Positions 1 through 7,886 of a stretch of 64,000 bases of DNA are shown piece after piece (positions within the stretch are counted from its first letter, which is position 1; the number at the start of each line of letters is the position of its first letter). The translations under genes were made by a program, and so were the position numbers. The notes under the pieces were generated by a model. The model searched no databases. It saw only the letters and a list, made by a program, of their open reading frames with translations, and was not told the origin of the DNA. Origin of the DNA: Owenweeksia sp965229445 (GTDB taxonomy: Bacteria > Bacteroidota > Bacteroidia > Flavobacteriales > Schleiferiaceae); assembly GCA_965229445.1 (NCBI GenBank), contig OZ245876.1, positions 1,736,001-1,800,000 on the forward strand, written 5' to 3'.

Positions 1-2452
1 TGGACGGATTATTTGCTGCCATTTGTAGCCCTTGATTTATGAGTGTTCTTGCCTTGTTTCTATCTGACCAATCATGTGAATCGAAATCCTCATTGAACTG
101 CTGTAATAAACCAATTTCCATTTGAGCACCAAGTCCTTGGTCAATGAGCATAAAATCAAGATGTCTCATGTTGTCAATTAGCTCGCGGGCTACTTTGACA
201 TTTTGTTCCTTTATTACTTGCGGAATTTGTTCTTTGAATTGTTCCACTACTGCTGTAGTTTTTTCATTTCCAAGCTCCTTGTTAGTTTCTTCAAGGCGAT
301 AATAAACGTCTTTAAGTTCTTCCTCTGTTTTTGGCCATTCACTTGCATCTTGAATGTCGTCCAGTTTTCGTAATGAACGCCTGAGATTTTCAAGGACTTC
401 TTTTTTCCGGTCATAATCTCCTTTGCCTTGTTCAAAGCGTTTTTGAATATCGTTTAGTTCGATACCTAATTTGTCAAGTGTTTCGGAATCGGAATATGTT
501 CCTTCTTGCTTAATTAAGTTAAGAGTTTGCAGGGCTTTTTGAATCTCGCTTTCTAACCATTTAGCATCAACTTCCGATTGCACTGTATCGGTAGGAACCT
601 TTAAATCAATTGTGTGGTCGAGGTAGGGGAAGTATGCTGACATTGTAATATCCTTATCAGACAAAACCTTAATTGTTAATTCAACTTCACTTCCTTCGGG
701 AAGCAAAGCTGGCAGATCGTCCCCTGAAATCGTAGCATCGTAAACATGTTCATTATAAATTGCTCTTGAGCCTTTGGCATCATTATCACCTTGATAAAGC
801 GGTATCTTAATGATGTCATCTGCAATGCCTGGTCGAATTTGTTTTTGTGTTTTCAATTCTCTACGCACTCCAGTTGCAGGAAAACTCTGATTCTTCTCAA
901 CCCCTTTGATTGGCTCAAATACAATTTTATTGTTTGTTCGCCTCTTAATCTCAATACCCATGTGATAAGAAAGAGTTGCGCTACCAATTTTTGTTCCTCC
1001 AATAATTGTAAAGTCTTTAGGTTCACTTTCTAACGAATTACCATTTTCATCGTACAGGTTTACATTAAACTGGTTAGCTCGACCTAATATCAACTCAACC
1101 TCAATAGCTTCACCAGTGCCATCTATTTCAACTTTGCCACTTGACCATCCTTTATCACCTCTGACAATCTCAGCAAAAACTTTTTCGGGAATTTCGCCCT
1201 CTGTTTTATCACGATTATATTTAATGGTAATTAGTTGCTCTTTTTCGACCCAAGTGGATTCATACCCAATTTCAATTTGAATCTTGCTTTTATCCCTTGT
1301 CTTCTCTTTTATTTCCTCTGAAACGTCAATTGTTGAGGCAAACAATGCTGCTCCTTTAGCAACTGCGGTCATTGGGTCGCTGCTCGTATCAGGTTTTGCT
1401 ATCTGCTCTTCAAGCATTTTTCTAAGAATCGGAGAGTAGGTTGGCCCACCAACCAGAATTAAAGCATCAAGTGATGAAGTGGCAATACTATTACGTTCCA
1501 AAAGTTGTTTGCATATGTCAATTGATTTCTGGTAAATAGGTGCAATAACTTCACGCAACTGGTCAATGGTAACTGTTAAATCGAGTTCGATTTCCTCACC
1601 TTCATCGTCTTCGCCCAAGTCTCCAATTGTAGAGATAATATCTTCGGAGTCTTTAAAGGAAAGTTGAATTTTCACATCTTCCGCATAGGTTTTCATTGCT
1701 TCCCGGAGAACTTCTTTTTTCTGGTCGTCTCCTAATATTTCATCTATCGAGTAATTCTCTTTCAGGTAAGGCAGTATTATTTCGTCCACAATGGCAAGGT
1801 CAATATTCTTACCACCGAGCCAATTATCGCCTTCCGTATCAATAACTTTCATGATCCCTTCTTCAACTTTCAAAAGAGCCGCATCAAAAGTCCCACCACC
1901 AAAGTCAAAAACTAACCAGAAGCCTTCCTTTGATTTAGCGTCCAGACCATAAGCCATTGATGCAGCGATGGGCTCTTGCAATAATTCACAGTGTTCAAAG
2001 CCAGCAATCTTTGCTGCTCTTGCTGTCGCATCTTTTTGATTGATGGTAAATTTTGCTGGAACAGTTATAACTATGGAGTTAATGGTTTCATCAGTTACGT
2101 AAGACTTTAATGTTTTGAGAACTTCTGCAGAAAGTTCTTCCGAAGAAAACTCCTTTTCCATAAAAGAACTTGGGTACTTTTTATCTGTTCCCATTGTCCT
2201 CTTAAACTCAATAAATGCATTCGAATCTGTCTTTGACCATGTCTTTGTGGCTCTCCGCTTGTCACTTTTAAGAGCGTTGTATGCACCGTCACCAATCCTT
2301 GCTGTTTTTTTCTTATTGAAGCTGACACAAGAAGGCATAGTGTCTTTAAGAGTATCAGTTTTTTTAATGGTAGGCTCTCCGCTTTCCATCCTTGAGATTG
2401 CAGAGTTAGTCGTGCCTAAATCTATTCCATAGTCAATTTTTGATCGTGCCAT
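1..2452 (-). CDS. Hsp70-family chaperone (partial, C-terminus beyond left edge)
   Basis: The frame stays open from the ATG at 2452 to the window edge (817 codons, no stop), so the C-terminus is missing. Actin-like ATPase signatures are visible: phosphate-1 loop GIDLGTTNS (residues 9-17), phosphate-2 loop DFGGGT (183-188) and the adenosine motif LVGGP (333-337). The nucleotide-binding domain is followed by a divergent beta-rich region and then a helical, Glu/Lys-rich C-terminal part. At more than 817 residues it is longer than DnaK (about 640), and I do not see the usual interdomain linker, so it is a specialised Hsp70 rather than housekeeping DnaK. It is the last gene of a minus-strand operon, 21 bp after the membrane coiled-coil gene and behind the J-like gene. 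Family assignment is secure; the client is unknown. Confidence 0.93.
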   Translation of the reverse strand, partial: MARSKIDYGIDLGTTNSAISRMESGEPTIKKTDTLKDTMPSCVSFNKKKTARIGDGAYNALKSDKRRATKTWSKTDSNAFIEFKRTMGTDKKYPSSFMEKEFSSEELSAEVLKTLKSYVTDETINSIVITVPAKFTINQKDATARAAKIAGFEHCELLQEPIAASMAYGLDAKSKEGFWLVFDFGGGTFDAALLKVEEGIMKVIDTEGDNWLGGKNIDLAIVDEIILPYLKENYSIDEILGDDQKKEVLREAMKTYAEDVKIQLSFKDSEDIISTIGDLGEDDEGEEIELDLTVTIDQLREVIAPIYQKSIDICKQLLERNSIATSSLDALILVGGPTYSPILRKMLEEQIAKPDTSSDPMTAVAKGAALFASTIDVSEEIKEKTRDKSKIQIEIGYESTWVEKEQLITIKYNRDKTEGEIPEKVFAEIVRGDKGWSSGKVEIDGTGEAIEVELILGRANQFNVNLYDENGNSLESEPKDFTIIGGTKIGSATLSYHMGIEIKRRTNNKIVFEPIKGVEKNQSFPATGVRRELKTQKQIRPGIADDIIKIPLYQGDNDAKGSRAIYNEHVYDATISGDDLPALLPEGSEVELTIKVLSDKDITMSAYFPYLDHTIDLKVPTDTVQSEVDAKWLESEIQKALQTLNLIKQEGTYSDSETLDKLGIELNDIQKRFEQGKGDYDRKKEVLENLRRSLRKLDDIQDASEWPKTEEELKDVYYRLEETNKELGNEKTTAVVEQFKEQIPQVIKEQNVKVARELIDNMRHLDFMLIDQGLGAQMEIGLLQQFNEDFDSHDWSDRNKARTLINQGLQMAANNPS

Positions 2453-2473
2453 TTATTTAATTTTATATTGTTT

Positions 2474-3370
2474 TTATTCCCCTTGGCTAACTTCAATTTG
2501 GGCTGATTGAATCATAACACCTTTGAAATTAACCTGCGGTTTAATTATCCTTGTTATTATTTGTTTTCCGGCCTCCAATGTTTCATCAGGTCTAAAATTT
2601 GCTACAACTTTCATCCCTTCATTATATGGTTGGTTCAGCATATCAACCATTTCATAGCCGTTCGCTTCAAAATTGTCTTTTATTCGTCTGACGGATGAGG
2701 CTAACTGTTTAAGGCCTTTTGTTCCATCATCCATTCGGGAAAGATTGGTTTGTATTCTCACAATTTCATCCGCCACTTTCAAGGCAAGGCTATGGTCAAT
2801 TTCTTCCTGTTTTGGTGGAGCAGATGCACGTTCTTCTTTCATCAAGTGTAGTTGAGTTTCCATTACTTCCATCAACTTGGTATCAAGTTTAATCGCCTCT
2901 TCATTGATATGCTTTGATAAAGCGGCTTTCTCCTTGAAAATCTGCTTCCTGAGAATTACGAAAACGATAAGGGAAATGAGGGCAATAATTAACCCTGCAA
3001 TGATTGAATAAAGCGTGTTTGTTGAAAGGGAATTATCTAACGTAGTGATTCTGTCATTTGCTTTCGTGTCTTTGTCTGCAACTTGTGCGTCAAGAGCATC
3101 AATTTTTTGGTTGTTTTGATTGATTTCGTTACTAAGAGTCTTATTTGTATTTGCTTGATGTGCTGTGGTCGCTGTGAATCGTGCATTAGCAGTATCGAGA
3201 TTTACTTTCAAATAATTATTTTCATTCCGAAGTCGCTGCAAGTCTGATTTCAACTGTTTTATTTGACCTGACAAGTCATTTAATTGAAGTTGTAGTGAAT
3301 CAGTCTTATCCTGACCAAATGCGGCTGTTGTTAATGCGAAAAATATTATCGCAGCGTATAGTGTTCTCAT
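2474..3370 (-). CDS. Membrane-anchored coiled-coil protein with GrpE-like C-terminal domain
   Basis: 298 residues. A Sec signal peptide covers about 1-19, ending before QDKTDS. A long heptad-rich coiled coil (about 22-115) would then lie outside the cytoplasm, followed by one transmembrane segment (about 119-140, Leu/Ile-rich) and a cytoplasmic coiled coil (about 145-185). The C-terminal domain of about 100 residues contains GYEMVDMLNQPYNEGM, PDETL and a final VMIQSAQIEVSQG. This ending has the pattern of the GrpE beta head (...vlRpA.V.Vs.g). Between a J-like gene and an Hsp70 gene, a nucleotide-exchange-factor role is plausible but inferred. The start ATG overlaps the upstream stop by 4 bp (ATGA), suggesting translational coupling. 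No named family was recognised across the full length. Confidence 0.85.
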   Translation of the reverse strand: MRTLYAAIIFFALTTAAFGQDKTDSLQLQLNDLSGQIKQLKSDLQRLRNENNYLKVNLDTANARFTATTAHQANTNKTLSNEINQNNQKIDALDAQVADKDTKANDRITTLDNSLSTNTLYSIIAGLIIALISLIVFVILRKQIFKEKAALSKHINEEAIKLDTKLMEVMETQLHLMKEERASAPPKQEEIDHSLALKVADEIVRIQTNLSRMDDGTKGLKQLASSVRRIKDNFEANGYEMVDMLNQPYNEGMKVVANFRPDETLEAGKQIITRIIKPQVNFKGVMIQSAQIEVSQGE

Positions 3371-5100
3371 TTCCTAATCAGTTTAATTATTTGGTCGAGC
3401 ATAAGCCGAATCATTCGATTGATTTGCCTTTGGTTTTTCAATAGCGCAACAAGTTTCGGAGAAGTGGAGTAGTAAAATCGGATAAAGACCCTGCCAATAA
3501 AAGTATTCGCTAACCTTTCGTCTCTAAATTTTCGCAAAGTCATAACCTGCGGATGGTCATAATCTCCGTATGCCATAGTTGCTATGTAACAGCCGCCTCC
3601 GCTACTACTGCTGGATGAACTGGAATAACTTTTTTGAACTTGTTGCAGTTGGGTGTTCAAGCTGCTTAATGTTCTCTTGTTCTCATTATAGCGCGAACGA
3701 GAATCTGAATCCATGTCCAAACTGCCAATTTGATTTGTAACAGAAAGTGCGGATGAAATTGTTGCTGGCAGTGAAATGATTGCGGAAACACGGTCATATT
3801 CTAATTTCTCTTGTTCACGGTTAACGACTGAGATTAACATACCAAGAGCATTATTGGCAACTGCCGTACTTATTTGAATGTAGAAATCATCCGTTGAGCC
3901 CAAAACCGATTTTATTTCATTTAGTTTCGGTTTGCAGCTTGTTACAAGGTTTTGTGCTGTTGTTATTGAATCAGAAGCACTTTGAAATGATTTCAGTTTG
4001 TTTGCAACGAATTCAATTTGTGTCTGAATAGCACTTTGGCGTTGTCTATCGGGCGCTTCTTCAATCCATTCTTCTATGTTTTCAATGTTTTCTTCAATAC
4101 GGTCTTTAGTTTGTCCACTTGTAGCAATGCTTTTGGCAAACTTGGCAACACGTAATGATTCTTGTCCAGGGTCATTTGAGTGGTCATCTCGCCACTCAAT
4201 AAAATAGTCAATTGCGCATTGCAAAAGCTCATTTGCCAATTTGTTCGCTAACATCTGATATTGAACATTATTGGAGCCAAGAACTTTCTTCAAAAATGTC
4301 AAGTCAGTTCGGGTTGATGCGTAAAGAGCAGAGCCCCACTTATTAGCTTTTTCAGGCTCCGATTTGCGTTGTTCTTTAATGTTTTCAATGTTGCTTTCAA
4401 TTCTGGACTGAGGTTCTTCAATAAATTTAGAAGCAAGATATTTTCGTGTGCTTTCCGGAAAACTTCCGAATGATTGTATCAGTTCAGCATTTGTTAAACC
4501 GCCTTCTTTATCGATATACTTTTTTGTGATAGATAATATGTCCTCCGTAAATGCCGAACTAAGTTTTGAGGTATCGGCTGAAAAACCGTTGCCCGTAGTC
4601 AGTGAAACAAAGTCTTGAAAAGCGTCTGAATGAATTAGCTTCCCCTTTAAATCAATTGCTTTCTGGAATTTGTTTTTATCAAGTTTTCCGTTTTTAACCG
4701 AAACTCCTAAAAGTAGGGTAGCAAGATTGGTAATTGATGATAGGGTTTTCGGTGTTACCTCTCCGTCCTTAATTGTTTTCTCCCAAATTTCAATTGCTTT
4801 GTCAGGGTTGTTTTCTTTAAGATGATTCAGTGCTGTTTCGTCTATATGACTTTTGTTGACAAACCAAAATAGGGAGTAGTGAAGTTTATTGTTCGCTTGT
4901 TCAATTTGACTGGCTGCCTTTTGAACATCATTTGAAGTTCTTGAAACTTTACCGAGGAAATCAAAATCGTAGTCAAACTGTTTTGTTTTGCCCACTTCCG
5001 CATATCGTTTTATGGTGGCTATCTGTTTTTGCAATTCTCTTTCTGAGGAATTCCCAAGTAGTCCTAATACACGATATGGATTTTGAGTAATCAGGTTCAT
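3367..5100 (-). CDS. J-domain-like protein with CFI-box C-terminal domain
   Basis: 577 residues from the ATG at 5100. A longer reading from TTG at 5193 would begin inside a hairpin arm, so ATG is preferred. The N-terminus (NPYRVLGLLGNSSERELQKQI, residues 7-27) has the helix I/II pattern of J-like proteins, but no HPD tripeptide is visible. A long helical middle (about 60-480) follows, then a low-complexity Ser/Gly tract. The final 74 residues start CYIATMAYGDYDHPQV and contain LRKFRDERL: this is the CFI-box-CTERM domain, which has an invariant Cys and unknown function. It is the first gene of an operon with the coiled-coil and Hsp70 genes and probably acts as the Hsp70 co-chaperone or client adaptor. 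The co-chaperone role is inferred from context and the N-terminal motif. Confidence 0.85.
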   Translation of the reverse strand: MNLITQNPYRVLGLLGNSSERELQKQIATIKRYAEVGKTKQFDYDFDFLGKVSRTSNDVQKAASQIEQANNKLHYSLFWFVNKSHIDETALNHLKENNPDKAIEIWEKTIKDGEVTPKTLSSITNLATLLLGVSVKNGKLDKNKFQKAIDLKGKLIHSDAFQDFVSLTTGNGFSADTSKLSSAFTEDILSITKKYIDKEGGLTNAELIQSFGSFPESTRKYLASKFIEEPQSRIESNIENIKEQRKSEPEKANKWGSALYASTRTDLTFLKKVLGSNNVQYQMLANKLANELLQCAIDYFIEWRDDHSNDPGQESLRVAKFAKSIATSGQTKDRIEENIENIEEWIEEAPDRQRQSAIQTQIEFVANKLKSFQSASDSITTAQNLVTSCKPKLNEIKSVLGSTDDFYIQISTAVANNALGMLISVVNREQEKLEYDRVSAIISLPATISSALSVTNQIGSLDMDSDSRSRYNENKRTLSSLNTQLQQVQKSYSSSSSSSSGGGCYIATMAYGDYDHPQVMTLRKFRDERLANTFIGRVFIRFYYSTSPKLVALLKNQRQINRMIRLMLDQIIKLIRK

Positions 5101-5131
5101 ATTGTTATCGTTTTTTTGAGCGTTGGCAAAA

Positions 5132-5193
5132 TTGCACTCTTTTGCAAAGCTTGGGCTGTGGGTTGGCTTGTGCGGCTTTGCAAATGTGTGCAA
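5132..5193 (-). repeat. 19-bp-arm inverted repeat in the 5' leader of the chaperone operon
   Basis: The left arm (5132-5150) and right arm (5175-5193) are inverted copies matching at 17 of 19 positions. Each arm contains TTTGCAAAGC or its complement, and the loop is GT-rich. On the minus strand the hairpin sits 32 nt upstream of the ATG at 5100 and is followed by TTTTG, so it could act as an attenuator, an RNA-stability hairpin or a DNA recombination/recognition structure. I recall similar TTGCACA...TTTGCAAAGC leaders from environmental Bacteroidota, but cannot check that here. Confidence 0.7.
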
Positions 5194-5321
5194 TGTGCGA
5201 ATGCAGAAATTTTCAAAAATGCGAAGCGAGGGCTTTTTTCTTTTTTGTCCACCGTCATTGTCTTGTTTTCCGTATGTCTGTCTTTGTACTTCATTGTTTC
5301 TACTTGTACTGTCGTCCTTTT

Positions 5322-5381
5322 TGCATAACCGCTAACGTTAGGCTAAGCCAGCAGCCCGGCTTCTTAGCTAAGAGTTGTGCG
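5322..5381. repeat. attC-like imperfect hairpin (60 bp)
   Basis: The outer arms TGCATAAC (5322-5329) and GTTGTGCG (5374-5381) pair fully if G-U is allowed. Inner arms GGCTAAGCC and GGCTTCTTAGC pair with a bulge, and GTTAGGC occurs at 5338-5344. Total size, imperfect pairing with unpaired bases, and near-consensus RYYYAAC/GTTRRRY ends resemble integron attC sites. The core boxes each miss one consensus position, so this is a candidate only. It lies between the chaperone operon and an integron-type recombinase. Confidence 0.4.
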
Positions 5382-5454
5382 TATAGATTAAATTTGAACT
5401 AAAGATAAAGATTTATCTAAGCGTAGGAGCAGGGTAGGGTTGAGCTTAGCCATT

Positions 5455-5838
5455 GTTACCTGCAGGCCTTTTTTTCTTGTTCATTTTGGCTTGACCCAAA
5501 ACGAACCAAAAGGTCAAGGCTGCATTTCTTCAAGCCCGACTTTCTTTAACAAGCCCAAGTTCGGCCGAGTGATTCCGCCTAAGGCGGACTTCTCGGTCTC
5601 CCTAAGGCTTGACTTTGAAACTCGTCCTTTCATAAATGAGGCCGATGTATTCAACCGCCTATTTCATTGGCCAAAATGCCCCGTTTATCAAGTATAAGTA
5701 GAAAGTAAGTGCGGTAAGAGTTACCTTCAGACAGGCTTTGTGTCGTTCAGGACCTTAAAGCAAGCTTTAGCCCCTCTCTAACAAAGCCTGGTCTGAGTAA
5801 CGATATGCCCTCATCAGTTTTTTCAGCTTGCAGGTAAC
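5455..5838. repeat. 384-bp non-coding segment bounded by 10-bp inverted repeats
   Basis: GTTACCTGCA (5455-5464) and TGCAGGTAAC (5829-5838) are perfect inverted copies. GTTACCTTCAG at 5720 is a third related copy, in the same orientation as the first. Between them lies a T-rich stretch ending in a GTTCATTTTGGCTTGACC-type motif (5479-5495) with a nearby inverted copy of CTTGACC. A hairpin also lies at 5565-5596 (CCGAG..CCGCC-TAA-GGCGG..CTCGG). An open frame across 5440-5697 shows no recognisable protein features and is probably not coding. The region looks like a small dispersed repeat or a miniature mobile element, with no transposase in it. Confidence 0.45.
5720..5801. repeat. Bulged long hairpin beside the recombinase gene
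   Basis: Left strand GTTAC..CAGACAGGCTTTGT (5720-5741) pairs with right strand ACAAAGCCTGGTCTG..GTAAC (5781-5800). One extra base in the right arm makes an extrahelical bulge, and the loop is about 39 nt. Bulged hairpins of this size are the recognition form of folded single-strand recombination sites. It ends about 70 bp from the recombinase stop codon. It could alternatively be an imperfect terminator, but there is no T tract. Confidence 0.45.
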
Positions 5839-5873
5839 TAGTGGGCAAACGTATTGCATTTATAAACATTATG

Positions 5874-7088
5874 TCACTCCGTGTCTAAAGGACTCTTAAC
5901 CAGACCAATATGATGTTGGCTAACGTGAGTGTATATTTCTGTTGTTACAGAGCTCTTGTGCCCTAACAAAGTTTGAATATACCTTAAATCTGTGCCAGAT
6001 TCCAAAAGATGAGTAGCAAAACTGTGTCTTAGATCATGCAAACGAACAGATTTTGGAATTTCAGCCTTTTTTACCGCCTGTTTGAATACCGATCTTAAAC
6101 TAGCTGCACTGTACTTCTTTCTTCTCACCCCTTCAAATAACCATTTTCTTGGTTTATATTGCTTGTAATAAACTCTTAACAGTGCTAATGCCTTCTCTGA
6201 TAAAACTGTCATTCTATCCTTGTTGCCTTTGGCATACCGAATATGAATCAACATTCTGGTACTGTCAATATCTCCGGGTTTCAAGTTTAATAACTCACCG
6301 CACCGCAATCCGGCTGAATAAACTAGGGTTAGCATAGTGCGGTGTTTTATATTTTCCAGTGCTGAGAGAATATCCTTAACCTGCTCCTTATTCAATACAT
6401 CTGGTAGCTTGCGTTCCTTTCGTGGACGCTCAATGTTTACACATAAAGCCTTTTGACCCAACATTCGCTCATAATAAAATTTTATTGAGTTAATAACTTG
6501 ATTTTGAGTGCTATTTGATATTCTACGGTAATTAATTAAATAGTCCATGTAATTCTGAATTTCATTCTCATCAATGTCCTCGGGGTCTTTGTTTGGGTAA
6601 TAATTAATGAAATCTCTGAAAAGACTACAATAGGTAAGAATAGTGTTTCTACTGTATCTCATACGTCTCATTTTTAACATGTAATCATCCGGAAGCTCCT
6701 TTGTGAGCGGATAATCCCTTAATCTTACTTTTGATGGGAGTTCAGATTCCAGGTCTTTCAAGGCCTTAGAAATATTTGATGTTTTCTGGTTGGGAGATTG
6801 GTCTGGGTGCTGACCTCCAAAGAGTTCGCTGCAATCAACCCAGGCTACCTTATAAAATAGTGCAATGAGTTCTCTGGTAGTAAAATAGCCCTCAGGAATG
6901 TACCAGCAATTATCCATAGCCTCCCACTTAAAACCAGCTTTTCGAGCAATTTTACTAACTCTTGGATCATAGTTACAGTATAACGCCAAGCAATTTTGCT
7001 CATCTATAAACTTCTTTACTACCTTGATTTCTAATTCTTTCACAAGTTTCGATTCTGATGTAGAAATTACTATAAGTTGCTGAACCAA
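5874..7088 (-). CDS. Tyrosine recombinase, integron-integrase-like
   Basis: 404 residues. The N-terminal part (about 25-85; CNYDP..GFKW..CWYIPEGYFT) is a small beta-rich domain that I recall from recombinases of environmental Bacteroidota. A SAM-like core-binding domain (about 128-215) follows, then the catalytic domain with R262, K287, H351-x-x-R354, H377 and the tyrosine nucleophile Y386. The last residues, YTHV......VKSPLD, match the characteristic ending of integron integrases (YTHV...GVRSPLD). The insertion that IntI proteins carry before the HxxR box is not seen. It is transcribed toward the hairpin-rich region and the chaperone operon, not divergently as in classical integrons. No tRNA attachment site is visible. 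Recombinase identity is firm; integron function is inferred. Confidence 0.92.
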   Translation of the reverse strand: MVQQLIVISTSESKLVKELEIKVVKKFIDEQNCLALYCNYDPRVSKIARKAGFKWEAMDNCWYIPEGYFTTRELIALFYKVAWVDCSELFGGQHPDQSPNQKTSNISKALKDLESELPSKVRLRDYPLTKELPDDYMLKMRRMRYSRNTILTYCSLFRDFINYYPNKDPEDIDENEIQNYMDYLINYRRISNSTQNQVINSIKFYYERMLGQKALCVNIERPRKERKLPDVLNKEQVKDILSALENIKHRTMLTLVYSAGLRCGELLNLKPGDIDSTRMLIHIRYAKGNKDRMTVLSEKALALLRVYYKQYKPRKWLFEGVRRKKYSAASLRSVFKQAVKKAEIPKSVRLHDLRHSFATHLLESGTDLRYIQTLLGHKSSVTTEIYTHVSQHHIGLVKSPLDTE

Positions 7089-7455
7089 AAAAGGCGGAAT
7101 TCGCCTAACCAGAGGATTATTTTACATACATCATGAAGACATTGAGAACCATCACCCATTGCCGACATTCTAAATGACCTAGGTGTACTAGAAGGAAGGT
7201 GGAAAATCCACATCCAATGTTAGGAGACCTTTCTAATCTCCAGCCAAAAGGTAAGCTTGATAATTCTGAGATGCCCATTAATTCAATCCAAAAAAAAATG
7301 ATCATAGTCTCATGCTCATTGAAAATTTTAATAACTTTGACTTAATGAGTCTTACTCAACCTATATATCACATTAATGTATCACGTCATAATTATAAGAT
7401 GTGGACTTATACTATGTGGGGTATTGTGAGTTAATTAGAATAACAAACTGAATAT
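7089..7455. other. Gene-free stretch upstream of the recombinase
   Basis: AT-rich sequence between the recombinase start and a strong terminator. It contains GTGGA-AAA-TCCAC (about 7198-7210) and TGAGT-CTT-ACTCA (about 7346-7358) small dyads, plus GCCTAAC (7103-7109) and GTTAGGA (7219-7225) in attC-like opposite orientation. The intervening bases do not pair convincingly. No tRNA or clear promoter is visible. Confidence 0.5.
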
Positions 7456-7488
7456 AAAAGCCCCACGATATCGTGGGGCTTTTTTTTT
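7456..7488 (+). terminator. Strong intrinsic terminator directly before a start codon
   Basis: A perfect 12-bp stem (AAAAGCCCCACG / CGTGGGGCTTTT) with loop ATAT is followed by nine T on the plus strand. It ends 6 nt before the ATG at 7495. No plus-strand gene lies upstream, so it ends an unseen transcript, insulates the recombinase region, or attenuates the gene at 7495. Confidence 0.9.
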
Positions 7489-7494
7489 GAAGCT

Positions 7495-7881
7495 ATGAAA
7501 GATTACAGCCGCATATTAGAAGCCAGCAAGAGAAATACTTTGCAACGGATTATTAATATTAGCACTGATCAGAATCTCAATCAGTGGAATCTACTCAAAT
7601 TAGTGGAAGACATGTCCAACCAAATGAGAACCCGGATTGATTCTGTAATAGATGGACCCTGGAAGCAGGTGGTTGCCGGTGTGAATCTTGAGTTGACGGA
7701 AGTAAGCGGAAAGGGAAGACGACTCATGCTAAAAGCACAGATTTATCGTGTGAGTAATCAAGAGCTTACGCTGAAAGTATTTGCCCATGAGATGTTGGGA
7801 GAAGGAAAAACTACTAAAGTAGCGAAAGCCATTTACCACATTAACATTGTGCGAAGCTTCAATGAAGGCAAAGCGGCCTGA
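7495..7881 (+). CDS. Hypothetical protein, possibly hotdog-fold
   Basis: 128 residues with no signal peptide or membrane segment. The second half (VNLELTEVSGKGRRLMLKA..FAHEMLGEGKTTKVAKAIYHI, about 63-118) has the alternating beta pattern and GEG..... ending typical of FlK-like or 4HBT hotdog thioesterases. The N-terminal half is helical, and no catalytic residues can be assigned. The ATG lies 6 nt after a strong terminator, so its promoter is unclear and the real start could be further in. It converges with the alpha/beta-hydrolase gene, 5 bp between stops. Coding is likely; function is unknown. Confidence 0.65.
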   Translation: MKDYSRILEASKRNTLQRIINISTDQNLNQWNLLKLVEDMSNQMRTRIDSVIDGPWKQVVAGVNLELTEVSGKGRRLMLKAQIYRVSNQELTLKVFAHEMLGEGKTTKVAKAIYHINIVRSFNEGKAA

Positions 7882-7886
7882 ACTTG

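Noticed and set aside
5097..5402. Several short open frames on both strands in the chaperone-operon leader
   Set aside because: They cross the inverted repeat and the candidate recombination hairpin, overlap each other in several frames, and show no conserved features.
5440..5697. 85-codon plus-strand frame with FLVHFGLTQNEPKG
   Set aside because: It lies inside a likely dispersed non-coding repeat with hairpins; no start context or domain.
7103..7225. GCCTAAC ... GTTAGGA pair resembling attC/attI core sites upstream of the recombinase
   Set aside because: Only the 6-bp ends match; the intervening 110 bp do not fold into an attC-like stem.
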